From positions 127,110,754 through 127,174,753 of the forward strand of contig CP136061.1 in the NCBI GenBank assembly GCA_032622095.1: 64,000 nucleotides of DNA. Direction: 5' to 3'. This document shows positions 11,837-23,127 of this stretch, piece after piece; position 1 is the first letter of the stretch, and each line of letters starts with the position of its first letter. The position numbers and the translations under genes were made by a program. The notes beneath the pieces were generated by a model. That model was not told where the DNA came from and did not search any database. It saw only the letters and a program-made list of their open reading frames with translations. The stretch is from Siphonodentalium dalli. Taxonomy: Eukaryota; Mollusca; Scaphopoda; Gadilida; Siphonodentaliidae.

Positions 11837-12153
11837 CTAAAGAATGGTATACCGCTCTTTAGTACTGAGGGCTAAAGCACGGTATACCGCTCTTTAGTGT
11901 TGAGTGCTAAAGAGCGGTACGGATTATAACGTTATGTGTTGACGCAATGCGCAAAATATCTTGGCAACGCACGTGCCGCTCATCCAACCTGGACCGCTCT
12001 TTAGCACCGAGGGCTAAAGAGCAGTATGCCGTTCTTTAGCACCAAACGCTAAAGAGTGGTATACCGTTCATTGGCGTATCAGGCCCATATAGCTAAAGCG
12101 CGGTATACCGCTCTTTAGCGTTTGTCACTAAAGAGCAGTATACCGTTCTTTAG
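11837..12153. repeat. Array of 26-bp palindromes, 35-bp period
   Basis: Six complete units, plus half units, follow the consensus CTAAAGAGCGGTA joined to its own reverse complement. Full units start at 11837, 11872, 12014, 12049, 12093 and 12128; steps are 35 bp (once 44), made of the palindrome plus a 9-bp spacer such as TACTGAGGG. A half unit at 11907 and another ending at 12004 are separated by about 70 bp of unrelated sequence. Variants at the centre tend to keep the pairing potential. Its role is unknown. Confidence 0.85.
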
Positions 12154-12189
12154 CACCATCTTTATACATATCCATCTGACTGTGTTTAT

Positions 12190-12497
12190 TATATTTCCAT
12201 ATTTAATATGGAAGTATATTGTTATTCTTTTTTTTATTTTTTTCCAATATTATTTATTATTCTTAGCAATTTTATAATGCTTATTTCTCAGGAAGTACAT
12301 GAGATAGGGAGATGGAATTTCGTATGTATATAGACCTATAATAACTCCAGCAGGATGGACTATATAGGATATTGTCCGAGCTTGATTTACAGAGTTATCC
12401 CCCTTTGTGTGAAAAAATGGGTTTGCTGTATCTCGAAAAGTATGAACAGCAGAGACTCAAAATTTGGACCATATGTAGTATGTCCTATTGGGTCTTA
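12190..12497 (+). repeat. Repeat K, copy 1, left half
   Basis: Matches 17622-17939 closely in the same orientation (landmarks AATATGGAAGTATATTG, CAGGAAGTACATGAGATAGG, TTACAGAGTTATCCCCC). The copy stops at TTA (12495-12497), where the foldback element begins; the rest resumes at 16563. Confidence 0.85.
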
Positions 12498-14793
12498 TAG
12501 TGTAGGTAGTTAGCGTTTTGATCAATACAAGTCGGATAAAAGCGCCATTTTTTAATATCTTGTTGGACAGCATTTCTAGTCTAGGAATTTTCTCAAGAAC
12601 CAACTTTTTGACCGACGTAGAGCCGGAAATTCAAGATGGCGTCCAAAATGGCCGCCGGTTTGATGGTGGTACACCTAATAGTTTTGCTTCTCAATTTTAT
12701 ATATTAAACATAACGAATTCCACCCTATTATATAAGAATCGTGGTTATCGAATAACAGATCCCACTTTTAGTTGATAAATGGCCACAATTATTCAAGATG
12801 GATGCAAAAATGGCGGCCAAAACATGGAAATGTTTGTTTTTTTCCTTATTTTTGTTTAAATACTTTACAATTTTCGAGATAATATAAGAGAAGATATCAA
12901 CAATGTGTTGAATATTCGATGGAATAACCTCTGTGGAAGAGTCATGCACACTAAAGGCGAAGTAGTATAGTTTGTTCTGGTAGAAATGTGAGGTAGAATA
13001 TGTGAGCAAAATTATTCTCAGACAGGGTTTCATTCTGTAAATGCTTAGAAATGAACCATGAATGGCTCTGATGTCTTCATTTCTATTTGCGACACTACTA
13101 TATGGTTGGATCAATTGAATAAAAATTTGAATATCGAGATCTTTACAAATAAAATATTAATTTAGTAGAGGATTTACTACGACATTAGGAAACGCCATAA
13201 TTGTCAAACTCAATTTGGTTCTCAAAACGGGAACACATGGAATGTATTCTGCAACACATCTTCATCATCCGGCCTCGTATACAAATTACAAATACTTTAC
13301 AATTTGAAAATGCACTTTGTTTTAATAAACTGAATTGAACAATTCACTTCTCACAACCACATCTGCACAACTTCGTACATGGAAGTTTGCTTCTTGAACA
13401 TTTTCACCTGGAACAAATCGATTTGCAAACACATTTAATCAACACTGTGCACTCTCTAGCCGCTTCTGTGTTGTCATTCATACAGTAACAAAAAAACAAT
13501 CAATCAATTCCATCCAGAGAAGTCAGGTGCTGGAAACTTTGCATCTACTGTGGGGCGTACAGTCCAGATACCAGCCTGATATATATAGCACGATTTTCAT
13601 TTGTGTACCTCGTTGAGGATAAATGTTCAAGCGCTGAACATTTCATGTCTAGCTTCATGAACTGAGGTCAGGTTCACATATTTGTCATAAACAATCACAA
13701 CGAAATGCTAAATACACTCAAATAGTGGTGATGAAACATCAAGAACCACACACGGATTCCTCGTAATTGGCATCAAGCATTATGTGAGCTAAGCTTTCCA
13801 AGCATCCCAAAATTGCGCTTACCCTTACCAAGGAAAAAGTTGAGTCGCATCCTGATATTGGATGGAATATTGGAAGTACAGTTGAATTTTTTTAGCCCAT
13901 TGCACATATCAACTATGTTGTAGGTTACATGGTATTTAGACTTCTCGAAAGACTAACAATTTCAAATATTTGCATTGAAGAAGCATAGCATGCAGATGTC
14001 CCAACATGATCACGATAATATATGTGTCAAAAGTGTGAACAATAATCAATGAATTATCGGTTTGTAGCATATGATACACTTACTGACACCTGACGTCGGG
14101 CTTGCCTATTCAATGTATATCGGCACAACGTTTATTCCATATGTTATGATGCAGCTCGCAGATTGTAGAAGAATTGACTTGGTTTTGGACAGGTAAATAG
14201 AGGGTAGTATCAAAACAGGAACATGAGAGAAACGTGGTAGCGGCATTCGATGTAAGGTTGGGGCTTACCACAAAAGTTCCCCGAATTTGAATGAAACACC
14301 ACCAACAGGCAAGAATTGTTTGCATTGGTCAATGAATGTCTTTCGGCAAGTCTAAATCCCATGTTATCCGCAACATAGTTGATATGTAGAATTCAATTGG
14401 GCTCCGAAAATTCAACTGTGCTTCCAATATTCCATCATTTCCATGCGATATCATGATGCAACTCAACTTTTTCTTTGGTAAGGGTAAGCGCACATTTTGG
14501 GATACTTGAAAAGCTTACCCAGAGCTAACAGAATGCTTGATGTCAATTACGAGGAATCCTTTTGTGGTACTTGATGTTCTATCACCACTATTTGAGTGTA
14601 TTTAGCATTTCGTCGTGATTGTTTATGACAAATCTGCGAACCTGACCTCAGTTAATGAAGATAGACATGAAATGTTCAGCAAATGCCGCGCACATGAACA
14701 GTTACCACCAAAGAAATCGTGCTACTAGTATATATCAGGTTGGTATTTTGACTTACATAGTAAGATAGATGCAAAGTTTCCAGCATCTGACTC

Positions 14794-14904
14794 ACTGGGG
14801 GAAAACTGTTTCACAAGAATCGATTCTATCGCCTTTCCGGTTCTGTCTCTATCGAACTAAGAAGGTGATAGAATTGATTCTGGTGAAACAGTTTCCCCCC
14901 AATG
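14794..14904. mobile_element. 111-bp MITE nested in the right arm
   Basis: Arms of about 45 bp pair: ACTGGGGGAAAACTGTTTCAC at the left with GTGAAACAGTTTCCCCCCAA at the right, and GATTCTATCGCCTT with AAGGTGATAGAATTGATT inside. TGACTC flanks it on both sides (14788-14793 and 14905-14910). The matching place in the left arm lacks it, so it inserted after the arms formed. Confidence 0.75.
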
Positions 14905-15128
14905 TGACTCCTTGTGGTGGATATTTATTAACGATTCTTTTGTTCCTGTATGGATGACAACAACAGAAGTGGCTAGAGTGTGCACCGAATTGATTAAATA
15001 TGTTTGCAAATTGGTTTGTTCCATGTGCAAATGTTCAAAAAGCAAACTTCCATGTACGTAGTTGTGCAGATGTGGTTGTGAGTAGTGAATTGTTCAATTC
15101 AATTTATTAAAACAAAGTGTATTTCATA

Positions 15129-15755
15129 TTAACTGATCCCATCTTCACACCACATGGCCCCCTGGAATATATCCCAGCAACAATATAACATACACAATTT
15201 TACATATGCATATATATGCAATACATTGCACTAACGTATATAGTATTGATTCTGGGCTATTCGCATGATTATTTCATGTTCTGTTGCTGGAATAATTGAG
15301 GACACTATATGATACAAGGAAATAATATTTGTTCTTATTCCGAACTCAAATATACTTTCGAGTATACGGTTCAATCATTTTGTGAATAATTGGACATAAA
15401 AACACTGAATTTAAAGTGATGTGAAACACTCCGGTTGGGTGACCACTAGAAATGGAGAATAATCTTGCTCAACGTAGTTATTGTTATGAATAACAACCTA
15501 AATATACAACACACACCATCAGTCTTACATATTTATTAAATGCAATGAGTATCGATGGCGAAATCAGTTGCGTTATTTTATCGCCGATTGTTGCGTCCCG
15601 AATCGAGATGTAAATATTTACAATTGAGCGTAATTCAGACTCTGTTTTCTATGGAGTTGTATGTTCTTTGAGCTTTTGGGCGATGTTAGTAGAATGCGCC
15701 TGATTACTATAGTAATTAATCAGTTTCACACACACCGAACAAGTCCATAATATGT
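15129..15755 (-). mobile_element. Family G copy 1 in the right arm
   Basis: This block has no counterpart in the left arm near 13290. Its reverse complement matches 34005-34192 and then 36977-37163 in order, which identifies it as an independent repeat family. No coding capacity; termini lie near GACATATTATG on one side, the other end being unclear. Confidence 0.75.
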
Positions 15756-16562
15756 CTTTAAGTATTGGTAATTTGAATACGAGGCCTGGTGATGAAGATA
15801 TGTTGCAGAATACCTTCCATATGTTCTTGTTTTTTTAGAACCAAATTGAGTTTGATGAATATGGGGTCTGTTGTTTAGTGTTTCCTATGTTCGTGGTAAA
15901 TCCACTACTAAATTGATTTTTTATTTGTAAACTTTTCGACATACAAAGTTGTTTTCAATTGATCCAACAATATAGTAATGTCGCAAATAGAATTGATGAC
16001 ATCAGTGTCATTCGCGGCTGGTTATTAAGCATTTACAGAATGAAACCAGTCTGAGAATAATTTCATTCATTTTATATAGCACAAATTCTACCTCACATTT
16101 CTACCAGAACTCTTCAACATAAGTTATCCTATCGAATAATGAACACATAGTTGATATCTTATCTTATATTATCTCGAAAATTGTAAAGTATTTTTTTTTT
16201 AAATAAGGAAAAAAACAAATTTCTCATGTTTCGGCCGCCATTTTGGCATCCATCTTGAATAATTGTGTCCATTTTTCAACTAAATGTCGCGGTTTTTATT
16301 CTATAAACACCAGTATTAGATAATGTGGGGAATTCGTTATGTTTACCATGTCAAATCGAGAGGCAAATCTATTAGGTGTGCCACCGTCAAATCGGCGGCC
16401 ATCTTGGACGCCATCTTGAATTTTCGGCTCTACGTTGGCCAAAAAGTTGGTTCTTGAGAAAATTCCTAGACTAGAGATGCTGTCCTACAAGATACTAAAA
16501 AATGGCGCTTTTATCCGACTTGTATCGATCCGAGCATTTTTTGTTGCTAACTACCTACACTA

Positions 16563-16877
16563 TTATGTCCGATCTTTTTCTATAGAGTTGTCGCCCATGA
16601 TTCGCAAAATTCGATTTATTTCATATCCTGTGTCCGCCTATAACATGCAAGGTATCCAGATTTGAGAGCTTCTATGCAGTTACTCGTTAGCAACTTGCTA
16701 CGAAAAAAAGTTTTGAACAGGGACGGCCTTATATTTTTGGGGTTTGGGTGGGGGCAATTTTTTTTCCGATGATTTCAACCATTTTTACTGTCGTGTATCT
16801 TTTGGACGTACTAATGATCCTCCTGAAAAAATTGTGTAAATCGGTTGAGAAATGTCCAAGTTACAGACCATCGAAAA
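16563..16877 (+). repeat. Repeat K, copy 1, right half
   Basis: Continues repeat K after the foldback element; matches 17937-18263 (GTCCGATCTTTTTCTATAGAG through GACCATCGAAAATT). Contains AATCGGTTGAGAAATGTCC, a phrase type common at the ends of invertebrate retroposons. Confidence 0.85.
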
Positions 16878-17621
16878 TTGTATTCATACATCGATTGAGG
16901 AGAATGTGCTTGTGGTCAAAACTCCTCCTAGACGACGCACATGAACTGGATTTGGTTTATGTGAGCGTGTTATCCATAGAGAGATGACGAAATGGTGCAA
17001 TTTTGACCAAGATCCAAAGACATTTGTCCGTATTAGGGAGGGGGGGGGGGGGGCAAAAATTGTCATTTTTTTTTTGTCTCCGATTTGAACCAAAATTGTT
17101 GTGAAGTATCTGTAAGATGTACCGAGTGTCATTATGAGTGAATTTTGTGAATCGGTTGACAAATGTAGAAATTGTGGCCCCTTCATTCTTTTCAAGTTTA
17201 CAGAAGATGCACTATGAATTTAAATTCCTTCAACCAATCGTCACGTGTTTGGTGTCATTCGATGGGGAATTTTTAGTACTTCTAAACGAGTACCTACTTG
17301 CCGTATAGTATGTCGATGAAAGCCAGAGATATTCGAAATGTATGTACTGAACAGCATACACATATGCCTACATAGTAGAATATTGCATAATATCTTACTC
17401 GAGCCCTACTAAATATTACAGGGGCATCACATGCGAACACAATGACGCAAACATTAGATCGATATCTCGAAAATTGGCCGAGATATTGGACTTTTCTACC
17501 CGCGTCATCTATTCCGAGGCATGGGTGGGGGTCACACCAGAACGTTCCAACTGAACACAGAAATGTCAATAAACCATACTATAGTCTATCGACATACCAA
17601 TCAATTCCGCGCGATTCCCTT
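16878..17621. other. No gene; degenerate repeat and G run
   Basis: 17075-17185 is a diverged second version of the 16750-16870 unit (AATCGGTTGACAAATGT). A G run lies at 17039-17053. No supported gene. Confidence 0.4.
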
Positions 17622-18263
17622 ATTATACTTCCATATTTTAATATGGAAGTATATTGTTATTCAATTTTTTATTTTTTTCCCATACTATTTATTATTCATA
17701 GTAATTTTATAACGCTTATTTCTCAGGAAGTACATGAGATAGGGAGATGGAATTTCGTATGTATATAGACCTATAATAACTCCAACAGGATGGACTATAT
17801 AGGATATTGTCCGAGCTTGATTTACAGAGTTATCCCCCTTTGTGTGAAAAAATGGGGTTGCTGTATCTCGAAAAGCATGAACAGCAGAGACTCAAAATTT
17901 GGACCATATGTACAACTTAGTATGTCCTATTGGGTCTTATGTCCGATCTTTTTCTATAGAGTTGTCGCCCATGATTCGCAAAATTCGATTTATTTCATAT
18001 CCTGTGTCCGCCAATATCATGCAAGGTATCCAGATTTGAGAGCTTCCATGCAGTTACTCGTTAGCAACTTTCTACGAAAAAAAGTTTTGAACAGGGACGG
18101 TCTTATATTTTTGGGGTTTGGGTGGGGGCAAAATTTTCGTAATTTTTTTCCCCCATGATTTCAACCATTTTTACTGTCGTGTATCTATATGACGTACTAA
18201 TGATCCTCTTGAAAGAATTGTGTAAATCGGTTGAGAAATGTCCAAATTACAGACCATCGAAAA
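17622..18263 (+). repeat. Repeat K, copy 2 (intact, empty site)
   Basis: About 640 bp, matching 12190-12497 joined to 16563-16877 without the intervening 4-kb element. The 122-codon frame 17790-18158 crosses the copy but is unrecognised and is broken in copy 1 by the insertion. Transposon or segmental duplicate; superfamily unknown. Confidence 0.85.
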
Positions 18264-18584
18264 TTAAATAATTTGGCTAATGATGGAGCACGGGAGAGGG
18301 TGTGACCATACACGGGAGGCGACGAGCATTGCCGAGTGGTGATACCAGGACGGGGTGATGAGACCAGACCGAGGGTGGTGAGACCAGGCTGACCGGTGGC
18401 GGATGTAAACACCAGATTTAGCAAAACAAAACAAAAACAAGTCCAGCGCTGTAATATTTTTTTTGCATATTCCTAATGGGGAGAATGATGCGGACCGGAT
18501 TGTACCATTGTAAGTTTCTTTTCCCAACCGTGACCGATATACGGCATGAACAAAAAAATGACCGATTTTTGGCGCCAATTCCAA
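18264..18584. other. GA-rich stretch, no gene
   Basis: 18280-18410 repeats short phrases such as GGTGATGAGACCAG and GGTGGTGAGACCAGG. Overlapping minus frames here are low-complexity. Confidence 0.4.
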
Positions 18585-19178
18585 TTGGCTAATTGATGAG
18601 CAAGGTCAATGCAGGAGCAGGTACGCTGATATCTCATAGGTAGGCCCCCGAAGTTTGGTAGTTCTACTATAACAGCAACCTGCCCAACATCGAATCAGCT
18701 AAGGGTGGGTTCAGACTTTTTGCAAATTCCAACGAAAATCAAAGGGGGAATTGTCTAAAAATCAAACATCGAGATGAAAAAATTTGAGTAGTGGATATGA
18801 TAGATAGAATCCAAGCGCAACTTATTGGTGTCTGCTTAATTCTCGCTAAGGTCGAAGGTTTACTCGTGGCGAGGCTTTTTAATGTAAATAAGTATTGTTA
18901 AGTGCTGTATCACTAACCTATTATTTTCGCCAAATCCGACCTGGTTAATGAAGGAGCGAGGTAAAGTAGCAGCAGGTACGTCGATATACTTTTGGTAATA
19001 TCCCAAAATTTGACCGCTCTACTTACAAACCAACCTGACCAACGGAGAGCTAGTATTCAGGTGGGTTCAAATTGACAAATTCCAACAAAAACCTAAAGTT
19101 GAAAAATACGCCCAAATTCAAACAGGCTAATGAAGGAGCGAGTGAATTGCGCTAGCAGGTAGCTCGGTATACAATATA
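18585..19178 (+). repeat. Diverged tandem repeat, about 2.3 units
   Basis: Units begin near 18591, 18940 and 19130 with phrases like TAATGAAGGAGCGAG and AGCAGGTACG; the first two continue through AACCTGACCAAC and GGGTTCAAATT-type sequence. Clearly related but degenerate. Confidence 0.6.
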
Positions 19179-19785
19179 TACAAGGAAATTTAATAATATT
19201 AATATATGTAGGTACATGTAAAGGGTTAACGATGGATTATCTCTTTAAATAACAAATTTGAAATAATTTCGTGGGTTTAAAATAATAAATATGAATTAAA
19301 GACCCTTGTCGGGAAAGACTTCTCTCAGCTGATATTGAATTTATTTCGAAAATTTTATTATGAAATGAGATGTTTAATTGGGACACGTTATTAATCTATT
19401 TTTAGAACAGACCATTGGGGCAATACCATACAGCGATAGAGAACATTAGTTTGTTCCTATAGCTACGGAAAGAACGTCAAATATCACAGCTTGATTGATT
19501 GTATTGTTTTAATCCATAGTTATAAGCGATAATTAAACTAATTAACATTAATTTGTGACAAAATTACACAATACAATTTATGGTCACTGGTAACAGTAAC
19601 CACGATTGTTCGTTAGCTAAATAACCACACTTGTTTAGACCAGAATATATTCGAAACAAAATCAATATTAATCGATAGAAGCATTTTCGGACAGGATCTG
19701 CGACTCATATCTAATATTTTATACGCCGATAACTGTATAATATATGTTTGCAAAGAGATAATCCACCTTTAATTTTAAGGATAGG
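19179..19785. other. No gene seen
   Basis: AT-rich; nothing recognised. Confidence 0.4.
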
Positions 19786-20215
19786 TTTATGATTATGTGT
19801 AGATCAGAGTTAAGTTTAGGTTTAATGTTATGGGTAGGAGCAGGTTTATAAATTGGGTTAAAATCGTGGATATGGTTAATGTTGAAAAGGTGACAGTGTT
19901 GTGCAAATTATTTGTTTCTGGTTAGGTTGTATGTATGATGGGCTTATCGAAAGAGTTATGGTAATGGTCTAAGGTATGGCAATGGATATAGCTTGCGGTA
20001 GTGTAATGAATATGGTCAGGGTATTATATTGGGTTAGGGTTAAGTCATGTGGATAGGGCTATGAAAAGAGTTATGATTATTGATTGGCTACGATTAAGTT
20101 TGTGCTTATCGAAATATTAGGGTTATGGAGTGGTTTATGGGTAAGGATTGGATAGAGGTGGGTAGAGGGTTAATGGTTAGATGGGATTGCGGATGGGGAA
20201 TATATATGGAAGTAT
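19786..20215 (+). repeat. C-poor GT-rich strand-asymmetric tract
   Basis: About 430 bp with very little C on the plus strand and repeated phrases such as GGTTTATG, GGTTATGG, GTTAATGG and once GGGTTAGGGTTAAG. It looks like a degenerate simple repeat of G/T/A. The telomere-like hexamer occurs only in passing, so it is not called telomeric. Confidence 0.55.
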
Positions 20216-20801
20216 CAAAATTCTGCAGGCCAGAATTTTAACCCTCTAGTTTTATTTCTTTTTAGTTTGAATTTGTCATCTACTACATTTATTCGTCTTG
20301 AAATTTATTATTGTGTACTCTTGTTTCTAAATAGCAAGGGGCGCAAGGATATTCACCCGATGGTAAAGGGGGCGAAGCAGTTTTTTTTTGGCACAACTCA
20401 GATTCGATTATGACGGAAAAAAGCTAAAGTACAATGGCAGTAAAATTATATTTTAGTAACAAATCATTTTTCATAGAGCCAAAATTGAGAAATTGAATAA
20501 ATGAACTTTAGACACTATAAACTTGCTGTTAAATTAATTTAGTTACTAGAATATTCGAATAGTCTTATCAAGTTCACATTTGAAACAAGTTTTTAAAAAT
20601 ATACTTTACATGGTAGAAAAAGACCCTCATGTTGAAAAAACATATTTCTTGCACATGAAGCAATAAAGAGCGTTTATTGTTACTATATTCCCAATATCGT
20701 ACGAACAAAAAGCGTTTATCTCAGTTATGTGTGAAAAGAAATGGACAATATGTGACTTTGCAATTTTTTTCCAGAGTATATCACCTATACAGGTATCTGG
20801 A
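20216..20801. other. No gene; two TAAAGAGCG-type boxes
   Basis: 20664-20720 holds AATAAAGAGCGTTTATTGTTAC and AAAAGCGTTTATCTCAG. Otherwise nothing recognisable. Confidence 0.4.
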
Positions 20802-20925
20802 GAAGTCGGCCCAAAACAAAGTCGGTCCCAGAGAAGTCGGCCCAGAGAAGTCGGCCCCAAGAGAAGTCGGCCCGGGTAAATTTAAGATTGCTCAAGAGAA
20901 GTCGACCCATTATTATTATTATTAT
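20802..20925. repeat. AGAGAAGTCGGCCC short tandem repeat plus (ATT)n
   Basis: Six imperfect copies of a 14-17 bp unit AGAAGTCGGCCC, then six ATT triplets. The 167-codon frame crossing it (20677-21180) owes its length to this repeat. Confidence 0.8.
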
Positions 20926-20969
20926 TTACTGCTTTTTAATGCATGTGGCACAAAAAGATGTTTATATAG

Positions 20970-21128
20970 TTTATGGTCACGGTGTTTACATTACGCAAAT
21001 GTGACCAACATTTCGCCACATGGTGTCAAAAGGGATTATATCACCTCGTTGCATTCCATTCTATGTGACCATGTTTTCGACACATGGCGTCAAAGGGCAT
21101 TACATCACATCGTAGCATTCCATTTGCT
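20970..21128. repeat. Two tandem copies of a 73-bp unit
   Basis: Both copies contain CACATGG(T/C)GTCAAA, GGG(A/C)ATTA, ATCAC and GCATTCCATT. A related phrase, GACACCTGGTGTCAACGGCACCTACATCATAACG, occurs near 22800. Confidence 0.65.
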
Positions 21129-21949
21129 TATCGCACACTGTCATGGCTTTTTGCAAATATATGTCGATAGGTTTCGTTAAAGGGGAATTTATAACACATG
21201 AAATATATTGTTACATCGGTGTTAGAAAAATAAACTTATTATAAAACTCCCATCACCATTTACTCGGGCTTTGGACCGGCTCATCAATAATTTGATGAAG
21301 CTGGTTTACAGTTTTTTTTTTCTTGGTTGGGGCGATGTCGCCGAACTCGGTCGTAATCTGATGGTGTATACACCTGACGTTGTCGACGAAAACGCTTAGC
21401 GGGCAAATCAGGAGGTTGCTGAACGTTGTCCATTGGCAGCCTGGTGGATTCCATAATCGAAAGCTCAGTTGTAACATTGCAATCAAAATTGGATTAATTA
21501 TTCACTTGCGAACACACATAACAGGGCTATGTGATAGGCATATTTGAAATTGAAATACAAATCTGTACCGGAAAAAATAGCCATATATACGACACAAGGT
21601 ATTAGACCAGATACGAACCCTCACACTGAGTTAGGGTACGTTCATATGCTGGCAAAATTGCACTGCAAAATGCAAAAATGCCATGCCCGATGGTCGTTTT
21701 GTTAGCTGGCATTTTTGCAGGTTGCCGACTAGCTCGTGCTCCGTCGTGGCTGTCTGACAACAAACAACGACGATTTATGATAACGGTGTCTACCTCTTTG
21801 CTGGTGCCCATAAAACTAGGCCACTAACAATAATTACAAGTATCCGTGTTGTCCTTGATTCGAATTGTGTATCGAGGAGAGGCATTGATATAACAGTTTG
21901 TTCTCAGCTATATATTGTCATATTCATACTTAATTATACATAGCCCAAT

Positions 21950-21952
<3 letters not shown>
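21129..21952. other. No gene seen
   Basis: Unsupported minus frames only (21253-21486 and 21602-21811). Confidence 0.4.

Positions 21953-21988
<36 letters not shown>
21953..21988. repeat. (TA)n microsatellite
   Basis: About 17 TA steps. Confidence 0.9.
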
Positions 21989-21990
<2 letters not shown>

Positions 21991-22071
21991 AAACTTTGAT
22001 AATACAGATTCAGATTAAATAATGTGTGTATGTTACAAGGGTAATTTTGCGTTGCATCCAGTGGTAATTTT

Positions 22072-22217
22072 TTGAGTAAATTGCCAATCATGGATGTTAG
22101 GCTCCAAGAAGTAACCGACTTCGAAGAATATTTAAGAATCTTCACAGCATGTAATGCTTACGTCGGACAACAAATCAGCAACAACAAAGCTATCGACTTC
22201 GCATCACGAACAAATGC

Positions 22218-22249
<32 letters not shown>

Positions 22250-22296
22250 CCGATAGGGAACAAAAGAAACAACAAAAGAAAAAGATCAAGGTCTAA
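22072..22296 (+). CDS. Unrecognised small frame ending in poly-Thr
   Basis: A 74-codon ATG frame. The first 50 residues have a balanced composition (for example VTDFEEYLRIFTACNAYVG); the rest is a threonine run encoded by an ACA microsatellite (22213-22250) followed by a lysine/glutamine-rich end. I do not recognise it. No promoter, splice or polyadenylation evidence was found, so it may be a chance frame or an eroded transposon piece. Confidence 0.15.
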
Positions 22297-23127
22297 GCCA
22301 CTTCCTTCTGCGGGGGCATGAAAGTCAACAACGCTCTTCAGCAACAACAAAGCATCCAACAAGCGGGTTGTAAGGGAGGGCATACTGCCCTACCAAATCT
22401 TCCCGGGAATCATCCCAAACTCCAAATCACTCACAAAGGGCATTAGATCTGCGCCATTACTTAGGTAGATACATCATTGGGAACCAACACAGAATGACAA
22501 TATCCGACAATAAGAGTATTTATTGAAACATGAATTCACACACGCGGTTGCAATTCGAGTCAAACCAAACAAGATAAAAACAGGTCTGTCACTATTGGGT
22601 GATCCACATATACTGTTTATAAACACAATGCAACCCACTGGCGCTGCTCGCTTATATACAGCAACTTATTATTAGTATAGATGAACTGGACAAATAGCGT
22701 TTTGATAGCTTCTATTCCTGATATGGTATGTATAAAGAGCGTTAGTTCTTGTATGTGCAGCAACGTGTTTATTAGTGCCCATTAGTGCATGGTCTTTTAA
22801 GACACCTGGTGTCAACGGCACCTACATCATAACGCTCGCCTGGTCAGCTGACCCTTGTGTACACATTTCAACTATGAGGGACCAGTCATTTGGTAGCACA
22901 TGACGGCCGAACAAACACAAACAAACAAAATTGAGTTCTACCAGTGTAGATAACAGTTGCTGTTTTTCTTTCGGTGATTCAGTGTTAACCGTAACGGTAT
23001 TTCTTGCTTGTCGATCCGCGACAGCAATCGTGCAGTTCTTCGCTTGCAGACAGTAACTTGTGCTGAATATAAATCTCATTCACAACAATGATTTATTCGC
23101 ATAACACATGACAGATACTTATATGTA
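22297..23127. other. No gene; one TAAAGAGCG box
   Basis: 22690-22750 holds TTCCTGATATGG and TATAAAGAGCGTTAG, a solo copy of the 42-bp unit that is tandem at 40.06 kb. Otherwise nothing recognised. Confidence 0.4.

Larger units (their letters stand above)
12498..16562. mobile_element. 4-kb foldback element, TTA target duplication
   Basis: Termini are TAGTGTAGGTAGTTAGC at the left and its reverse complement at the right. The left arm (12498 to about 13975) and right arm (about 14330-16562) are inverted copies for most of their length, around a centre of about 350 bp. The flanks are TTA on both sides, and the uninterrupted repeat at 17622-18263 reads TCTTATGTCC with one TTA, which shows the insertion and a 3-bp duplication directly. 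Two later insertions lengthen the right arm (14794-14904 and about 15129-15755). No transposase frame; the 128-codon minus frame at 12728-13114 is unrecognised. A TWA duplication would suit PIF/Harbinger, but the termini are not diagnostic, so the superfamily is left open. Confidence 0.88.

Noticed and set aside
12728-13114. 128-codon minus frame in the foldback left arm
   Set aside because: Low-complexity AT-rich composition and no motif; the equivalent region of the right arm does not preserve it by eye.
12498-16562. CACTA-type element from the terminal CACTA
   Set aside because: CACTA elements start with CACTA and end with TAGTG; here the order is reversed, so the resemblance is not used.
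17790-18158. 122-codon frame in repeat K as a transposase or host gene
   Set aside because: No motif recognised, and the first copy of the repeat does not keep the frame apart from the insertion.
19786-20215. Interstitial telomere repeat
   Set aside because: TTAGGG occurs only once or twice in a degenerate G/T/A-rich tract; no tandem telomeric hexamers.
20677-21180. 167-codon frame as a gene
   Set aside because: It is built from the AGAAGTCGGCCC short repeat, an ATT microsatellite and a duplicated 73-bp unit; no recognised domain.
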